Shown here: positions 57,289 to 64,000 of the stretch, one piece after another | Numbering within the stretch: the stretch's first letter is position 1 | How the letters are laid out: the number at the start of each line of letters is the position of its first letter | NCBI GenBank assembly: GCA_021234155.1 | Contig: JAJEKV010000039.1 | Span: forward strand, 1,614,001 to 1,678,000 | From: Isoetes taiwanensis | Taxonomy: Eukaryota; Streptophyta; Lycopodiopsida; Isoetales; Isoetaceae | DNA: 64,000 nucleotides | Reading direction: 5' to 3' | Made by a program: the position numbers and the translations under genes | The notes under the pieces: model-generated | Seen by the model: the letters and a program-made list of their open reading frames with translations, nothing else | Databases searched by the model: none | Told to the model about the DNA's origin: nothing

Positions 57289-60200
57289 AATAGAATAGAA
57301 TAGAATAGAATATGATTTTATTGTCCACGGAGACCAACTGGCCTATGGGACCCAAGTACAAAGAGAGAGAAAAGCAGCGATTACTACCGGGATTAAAAAC
57401 CCCGCCCGAAGGGTTTTTGGGAAAAACCTTAGTAGCAAATAAGGATCTTTGACATCTTGCACGATTATATACATAATCACAAGTACAAACAGGTTAATGT
57501 CGGACGGGGGCATAACCGAGTCCCAGATCCATTACCTCCTGGAGGTACGATCCCAACAAGCCTACAGAGGCCGTGCTCAGTAGCTCATGCAAGGCCTGAT
57601 GGGGCACAACTAACCGAGCATACCGAGCCCGGATATGCTCGTACGCCGGACAGGCCTGGAGGGCGTGACTTTCATCCTCAATGGCGCCGCTGACAAAGAT
57701 TGACGGACTCTCGGCCCTCACGCTGCTCCCGAATCCATCTCCCCGTCTCAATGCGGAGGTGGTGTGCACTGTCGGCGAATGGAAGCAATCACCTGCGCTT
57801 TTTCATGGGTAGATGGGTGCACAGTGTAGTGGTGTGGGCCCCTCGTGAGCATGGGATTAACCTCGGCTGCCGATAATTTGCCACCTTGACATGTGGGGCC
57901 TCGCATCCCAAAGCTTGGCCATGAAGCAAGCATCCAAGTACCGCTTCAAGGCGGTAGCGTTCCTTCGGTGTATGCCTTTGGTCCACATCGTGTGCCTGCA
58001 CATTCCATAGCGAGAACCACGGGCTTGCTTGTCTTTCAGTGAGGCTTTGAGTCATTTGCGGGCCCATCGCCATCGCCAAAGCAAGGTTGGGCAAATAGGG
58101 CTTCATCCATAGCCACCACCTTTCGGAAGTAAATAATGTGACGTTCGGTAGCGACCCTCTGTAATGGAAGGAAGCCTGTCTCTGGAGCAAGATCCGATAT
58201 GGGACCGTGGATTTCACTCCCGGTGCGGGGCCAAGAAGGCCTTCTCGCTTTTGCTCTAGATCGTTCCAAGTGGTGAGGGATATCACCGGCCCCACACTTC
58301 CGCCCCATAGAGAGGAGGACCCGGTTCAACCAAGGCCACGAACAAGTGTGCTGGTGACCCCATGCATCTGACCGCCTTGTGATTGTTGTTTTGCATTGCA
58401 TACTGGGGCTTTCCGACTGCGGTGACCCGTAACGATGGATACATCCCGGTGTGTGGTAGTAGAAAACTCAATGCCCAAATACTTATAAAGATCGAGCCAC
58501 CTCCACTACCGCCCCTGGTAAGTGAATGAGGGAAGGCGTGGGTAGGGATGATGGGACCAAGAACACCCTTGTCTTGGCCAAGTTAACTCTCATGTCGGTG
58601 AATTGGCGTAAAGTGTCCAAAGCATCCGGTGGCGTTGCATGTCCTCTGGGGTATATGCGGCAGGTCAACATCATCGGCGATATATGAGTTTGCGGATTAT
58701 GTGGTGCATCAACCGAGCCCTCCCCGTGTTCAGCTAGCCATTCTTCTAGCTGGTCAATGTACAAGCCGAAGAGCGTCGGGGATAGAGGGCAGCCCCCGGC
58801 GCACCCCAATGCTACTAACAACGGGCTCCCCGACGGTGTGAGACGGCCGGAGCAAGCCCGTATAGTGCGTATATAGCATTCTCGCAAGTCGACGGGGTCC
58901 CTAGTCGTCTCAATCTATCCCACAACTTATCCCGAGGCACCGCGGTCAAAAGCCTTTGCGAAATCCACAAAGCAACAAGATACGGATTGGCGCCGATTCG
59001 GCTATCCTCTATGAGTGTTCGCAGAGTGAAGATATGGTCAATAGTAGAATGCCTGGGCGGAAGCCTGCCTGGTGAGAGCCCGCGACTTCTCCATCCTCGC
59101 CCAAAGTGTCAATCGCGGCTCAAGAATCCGGCAAGCAACTTGGCAAAGACATTTAACCGACCATAATGGTATGCGATAGTTGGTGGGCGCGTGGGGTCCC
59201 CGCTTTGTATATGGGCACAACTCTACCGGTAGTCCAGCCGCGGGGAAAGCCTTCTTGCAATGCCCCGTTGAAGAGTCCGCGGAGAACCGGCACCATTGGG
59301 GGCCCGCCCACTTGAGAAGCTTCTGCCGCGATACCATCCAAATCTGGCGCCTTCGCTAGTTAGCGCGTTGCAGGCCCATTATGACATCCCCTTCAAGAAT
59401 GACCAGTGCTAGGCCTCGTCTCAGGATACCGGTGCCCGGCTTCCCATTGGGTCATACCTGCCGCAAGTATGTCACCCATTGTTCCCGGGTAATATTTCCT
59501 GGTGGGTTTGGTGCTTACTCAAGACCTTTCTCCGAAGGCCCTAGGGTGGCGGTCTAGAAGACCAAACATCTCATTGCCGGTGCTCGCGAAGGTACCCGGC
59601 TTTCTTGGTCTTGAGGAAGGAGCGGTATTGACGGATGGCTCATGGCGGGCGAATGGTGGGGTCCAAAGACTTGGCGGAGCCATCGTTTCAGCCCCCGACA
59701 TTCGCCATCGAACGGTGATTGCGAGGGAAGGTGATTGCAGCCCCCGGTGGATCGCCGAGAGCGGCCTCTCCCAAAGCACCGTCCCCTACCCTCGGCGAGC
59801 CGGGTTCACCGGGCCGTCTGCTGTTGAAGTGTGGGGAGTTGCGGACTCCCGCCAGCTCATGCTCAAGCATCCTCGCGATAGACCGTCGCAGATCCATCAT
59901 AGTCCGAGACGCAACCGTGGTACATGGGGTATTGGGGCAATGGGTGCTCGGGTTGGCGCCAATCTATCTGCAAGAACAGGGGCTGATGGTCGGAGTCTAC
60001 TTCCTCGTCCCGCCACCGTCCCGGACACTAATCGGCGAAGTGATCAAGTGTAGGCATTGCTCGTCCGCTAGCACGTAATCCACCACACCGGGTGCCGCCC
60101 CCTGGTTCTCCTCGTCTACAAGTGAAGCGGCCGGAGGGCGACCATCGTGCCGCCCCATTGCAAATGACTGGGTCAAAGATATGCGCGCCCAAAGAATAAA

Positions 60201-61188
60201 GAAATACCGCCGGGCCATACCGCGGTAACCCGGTCGTCATCCGACGCCCTTTGGCCAAACCATCTCTGCGGGGTCCATTTGCAACACATCCTCGCCTAGA
60301 GGTGCTAATTTTGGGATCTCGCCTCGGCCCTCGCGGCGGCGATTGAAGTCTCCAAGCAACATGACCTTGCCCAATTGTTCAGACTGGGCCAGATGTCATC
60401 ATATAGATCGACATAGGGCTCTCGGCCCGTCCACATCCAAGCGCGTGTGGTAAAAGTTGCTCTCAAAGATGTGGGAAGTAGCAAGCCGCCACAAAGAGAG
60501 GGCTGCCATCGCCGTTTCGCACTGCATCTACCCGCAGTATCTGCAGCCCGTGTCCGCCTTGCAATGGGGAGACCGATTGGGCCAAGGCCGCCGGGTAGTA
60601 ACACGCGCAATTCCTCCGCGGTCCTCGTTTCCCGGTGCACTCATTGAAGACCGAGTAGCCGGTATCCCGGCAAATCGTAGCCTAGCGCGGACCCGGCATG
60701 TTCCCATGTTTCCATGAGGAAGATAAGGTCCATGTCCATGGCGCATTTTAATTGAGATCGTCCCCTTACGCCATGGAAAGCCACGGCAATTCCGGGATAC
60801 CACGCCGAGGCACGATCCCTATTTAGTGGCATGCATCGCCACTTCAGTCCGGTGGTAGTGGTGGTCCGGGGAGCGGAAGATGTGGATACTGTGGGGCTGG
60901 GCCCCGGAGGGGACTCGAGGGCCGGAGTGCTCGCATCCCCTGTTTGGTCTGCCGAATTCCCGCATCCTTCCCCGGACCAGCCCCGCCCCCTCCATGTCTG
61001 CGGCGGTCCCCGACTTTGGCCAGCTCGCGCCCGGGTCTCTTGTCTGTGGCCGGGGTCAAGTCCCGGTCAACGTCTGAGCCGTCCCCTTCAACTTCCGCCC
61101 CCGACGCGGGATGGCCACCCGCCTGCACGCTCTCAAGCGTGGAAGATGACCACCCGGGGCGATCAGTATTGAATTCCATGACGACTTC
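57289..61188 (-). mobile_element. LINE (APE-type non-LTR retrotransposon), 3.9 kb, inserted in block B2
   Basis: The empty site in B1 (GCATGC|TCTCAAAAC, about 23812) fixes both ends. No target duplication is seen. On the minus strand the 3' end is GGTCTCCGTGGACAATAAAA followed by (TTCTA)n at 57289-57315. ORF2 pieces in order: endonuclease (LIFLMETWEH near 60740, LLGDFNRRRE near 60340, VVDYVLADEQC near 60090, SDHQPL near 59990), reverse transcriptase, then a zinc-binding end. The 5' end is probably truncated or holds a short GC-rich ORF1 region. GC is much higher than in the flanks. Confidence 0.9.
57494..60832 (-). pseudogene. LINE ORF2: endonuclease and reverse transcriptase, broken
   Basis: An apurinic-endonuclease-type N-terminus (METW, GDFN, SDH motifs) is followed by RT blocks. 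These are MDGIAAEASQVGG...LFNGALQEGFPRGW and GRVVPIYKAGTPRAHQLS near 59341-59155, CPLSPTLFGLYIDQLEEWL near 58800-58740, and a frameshifted YIADDVDLPH near 58670 (the catalytic YxDD). The C-terminus has EDESHALQACPAYEHIRARY near 57680, the His/Cys end of the zf-RVT domain. At least eight stops or frameshifts are present although B1 and B2 remain similar, so the copy may have been defective on arrival. Confidence 0.85.
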
Positions 61189-61300
61189 GCATGCAATGCC
61201 AAATAGAAGGCAATTTAGATGAAACCACATAACCTAAACTCGCATAACCTGCAACACATCAGCTAAAAATTTAAAAGAATTTGCCGATTGGATATGAAGC

Positions 61301-61353
<53 letters not shown>

Positions 61354-62213
61354 AAAACAACAATATTTTTGCCAAACCTATTTCGACTTGAAGGATTTCA
61401 TAACCTGCTGCACTTCTCGACCAGTACAAATTCTTTTAAAGCCTAACAAGACTTGTATAAGGATTTAAGAAAAAATTGCAAGGCTTCAAACAAATCATAC
61501 CTCAAGCTTTGCTGTTTAAGCAAAACTATCTTGTCCAAAACTCGCTTTACAAAAAGAAAGTTCAAAAATCTGTGCAAGACATAAGATGAAGCTTAAGATA
61601 AAATGATAATTGTAGATCATGTTTCATGAGATCAACATAGTTTACAAAAATCAAAAGAAGAGGAAGTTGCCATGTACTACAAGCAGATCTGGTGAAATAT
61701 ATAAAAAATAAGGAAACCAATTGAAAAGTGCACGTTCATCTTCGAACCAAGCTCAGAATTTTTTTTCATGAACCAAAGCTTTTAAAAAAGCAAGAATGCT
61801 AGTTGCCCACACAAATTTAGTAACCTTATCTACAAACACGCCTTTAAGACTTGAAATCACATCTTAGACATACATTCCATCTGCAATCATAACCTGGATA
61901 AAACTGGTAAAAACTTGGAATTTAATGATTATATTAATCTATGCAGCTATAGCATGCCATACCCAAACATTTGCTTCCGCTTTGGTTTCTTTCATTGGTT
62001 ATGTCAGTTTTTGGCATATGCATTCTCAAGCTTAAATGATTGAGAATGATTATATTTTTCAGGCAGAGTACATCAAGCTCCTTGTCAAGGTGTCTTCAAA
62101 CTTGAACGAGAATGTTTGCAGTTTCAAGCATTGAGTAAATCAGAGATCCTTTCCAACTCTATCTAGAAAGGTATTTATTATTATCGGAGGAGATATCAGT
62201 ATATTAACGAGGT
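61189..62213. other. B2 spacer with long A/T homopolymer
   Basis: Matches 22420-23805 in reverse, minus the LINE fragment of B1. A poly(A) run of about 50 (61300-61352) matches a shorter T run at 23651. No gene. Confidence 0.55.
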
Positions 62214-62594
62214 TTGAATATGGCATTCACACACTTTTTATTCATTGCCCCAATCATCCAGGAGGACAATTATCTGCACCAATCTTTCTTGCATTTTGTA
62301 GCCATATTTTATGTTCCAGCAATTATACTCGAATGGAACCTTCATCAAATTGTTACATGTCCTATTCTACAGTTTTGTAGCATGGTGTTTATGGCTTATA
62401 TTATTGCAAGTCTGAGTTTATGCCTAAGAAACGTTTTCAAGGCTCATCTTCATTTAACAATTGAAGCTGCCCTTCTTAGGTACACATTCCTGAATCCAAT
62501 GATATTTTTACCCCATATTTATTCTAATTCTTATTCTAACTTTTGCTCTCAATTTTGGATAGAGCTTCTCAATCGAATATTTAGCCAATACTAG
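62214..62594 (+). CDS. Hypothetical 126-residue frame (paralogue of 22026-22415)
   Basis: The same hydrophobic frame as in B1 with about five substitutions and a slightly earlier stop. No family is recognised. Low coding confidence. Confidence 0.25.
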   Translation: MNMAFTHFLFIAPIIQEDNYLHQSFLHFVAIFYVPAIILEWNLHQIVTCPILQFCSMVFMAYIIASLSLCLRNVFKAHLHLTIEAALLRYTFLNPMIFLPHIYSNSYSNFCSQFWIELLNRIFSQY

Positions 62595-63242
62595 GCTTTG
62601 TGAACATATGGATACACGTACTGGAATGGCATACAAAATCAAACATGCATATGCATTGTTCTTAGTCTCAAGCTATATAAAACCAAATACATTATGATGT
62701 AGGATAGATGCAAGTAGATGCAAACCATTAAGTAAACATTTATGAGTGATGTCAATAAATGGTTTTAAAAAACTGCATATTTGTCAAAAGCTCAGGAGAA
62801 GATCAGGAGAAACTAATAAATGGTGTGATGCAAAGTGATGAAAAAGATCAGGAGAAACTAAAATAAAACTAGGAACCATGCCCCTAACATGTATGTGGGG
62901 TATAGTAGGGAATAGAGATAGAATGATAGTATTTTTACGTCATACCACATTAGCAACATCCATGAGGGCATATGGCGGACCCCATAGACTTGAACACAAG
63001 ATTTCTTAAGTGCTAATTCAATGGACTATCCACTAAACTGAACAAAGAGAAGATAATGCATATGTATAATGGAGTATATTGAAGGCTAGCGTGGACTCTA
63101 GTATAGTGGAGTATACTGAAGGCTAGCATAGGCTTTACTAGGACACATAATTGTAAAGTATACGTAAAATAATGTATGGGTGCACTAGATTATTAATTTA
63201 AATGTCAATTAAAGAAGACTAAAGAAGAGTAGTAAAGAGGCA

Positions 63243-63248
63243 TATAAA
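63243..63248 (+). promoter_or_regulatory. TATA box of glycine-rich gene
   Basis: TATAAA in CATATAAAGGGC, 60 bp before the ATG at 63308; conserved in the B1 copy. Confidence 0.65.
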
Positions 63249-63307
63249 GGGCAAAGGAATGTACCATTCTTTCAACAAGAGAGATGGAAAGACATAGAGT
63301 AGGAGCA

Positions 63308-63730
63308 ATGATTAAGATGGCCTTGGTATCCAGCATTGCACTGGCTGAAGAACCTGGAGATGGATCTGTTTCTAATGGTAGAGACAATAGCGAAGGCCCT
63401 AGTGGTGAAGAGGAAGGTTTTAGTGGTGGCAAAGGAACTCTTGGTGCCGGAGGCAGAGGCTTTGGTAGCGGTGGTAGTTCCTCCCCGGGTTTGGGGGAGG
63501 TTCCAACGTTGGTGGAGATCATGTCCGATGGCAAAGGTGGGGGTTTTGGTAGTCGTGGAGGAGCTCTTGGTAGTAAACATAGATGTTCTAGTAGCAGTGT
63601 TGGAGGTGGAGGTTCTAGAAGCGGTGGTGGAGCTCCTATGATGGGGGTTTTGGTAATGCTAGAGGAGGTGGAGGTTTTGGCAGTCGAAGTCAGAGCAGTG
63701 GTGGTTCTGGTAGTGGCGAGCTTCAAGTAG
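63308..63730 (+). CDS. Glycine/serine-rich secreted protein, copy 2
   Basis: Starts MIKMALVSSIALA (signal-peptide-like; an upstream in-frame ATG at 63284 exists only in this copy). It continues with an acidic EEPGD region, then SGGKGTLGAGGRGFGSGGSS, GKGGGFGSRGGALGS and SSVGGGGSRSGGGAPM. After about residue 115 the Gly-rich frame moves to another phase (YDGGFGNARGGGGFGSRSQ). The annotated frame turns into Val/Glu-rich nonsense, so a frameshift or intron is likely. A cell-wall structural role is inferred from family behaviour. Two short indels distinguish it from the copy at 20890-21237. Confidence 0.6.
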   Translation: MIKMALVSSIALAEEPGDGSVSNGRDNSEGPSGEEEGFSGGKGTLGAGGRGFGSGGSSSPGLGEVPTLVEIMSDGKGGGFGSRGGALGSKHRCSSSSVGGGGSRSGGGAPMMGVLVMLEEVEVLAVEVRAVVVLVVASFK

Positions 63731-64000
63731 TAGCGGTGGAGGTGGTGGAGTTTTCGACAATAGTGATAACAAATGAGGCGGTGGTAGTAGATTTATTGGA
63801 GGCAGCCCGAAGATTTGGAAGCTGCCGTGATTTTGTGGATGTATGCATTGATTTTGTGGATGTAGAGCTGCAAGTCAGGTCTCTGCAAGTCATGTCTTCG
63901 TGGATGTTAAAAAATCTATTTGCGATCTCTCATTTAGATCAAGTTCTGAATTTTGGTTGGGCCTTTGGGAGCATGGCAGTTTTTGAGCCCACTCATCACA

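Larger units (their letters stand above)
56514..64000. repeat. Inverted segmental duplication block B2 (runs off the window)
   Basis: Reverse complement of 20540-24557 with a 3.9 kb LINE inserted. The right end is cut by the window edge, so its full length is unknown. Confidence 0.92.

Overview
This is plant nuclear DNA, most likely from a fern. The evidence is spliced genes with GT/AG introns, a bulb-type (GNA) lectin, a fern-style pentatricopeptide repeat (PPR) gene, plant-type TATA boxes, and dense nested transposons separated by AT-rich spacers. A homosporous fern such as Ceratopteris or Adiantum is my inference; no species marker is visible. There are no operons.

Layout. 1-1410 holds an intact mannose-binding-type lectin gene (minus). 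2686-3970 is a decayed LINE (minus), and 4671-5061 is a long fold-back. 5397-9554 is a PPR pseudogene (minus) split by a solo LTR and by an ORF1-only LINE-like insertion. 10971-20006 (block A1) is a direct duplicate of 24559-48376 (block A2). Both contain a lectin, a 2.7 kb T-rich tract, a putative LTR with a six-unit heat-shock element, and a broken Ty3/Gypsy gag. The A1 lectin is a deletion remnant and the A2 lectin is intact. A1 carries a nested hAT-type element. A2 alone carries two 7-8 kb DNA transposons, at 28563-35711 and 36715-44380. 20540-24557 (block B1) is an inverted duplicate of 56514-64000 (block B2, which runs off the window). Both contain a glycine-rich protein gene. B1 carries short LINE pieces and B2 a 3.9 kb LINE. 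48788-54638 is a well-preserved 13-exon gene (minus) for a YLPM1-like nuclear P-loop protein, the only long single-copy host gene here.

Most of the window was built by segmental duplication followed by independent insertions. The paired blocks supply empty sites, so element boundaries and target duplications can be read directly. The most novel content is the pair of related DNA transposons. They have GGGTG...CACCC ends, 4-bp target duplications, an intron-rich DFAENY/WSDGC-type transposase with a chromatin-reader-like C-terminus, and a convergent accessory gene. In one copy the accessory region includes an FCP1-like phosphatase domain and a RING-like motif.
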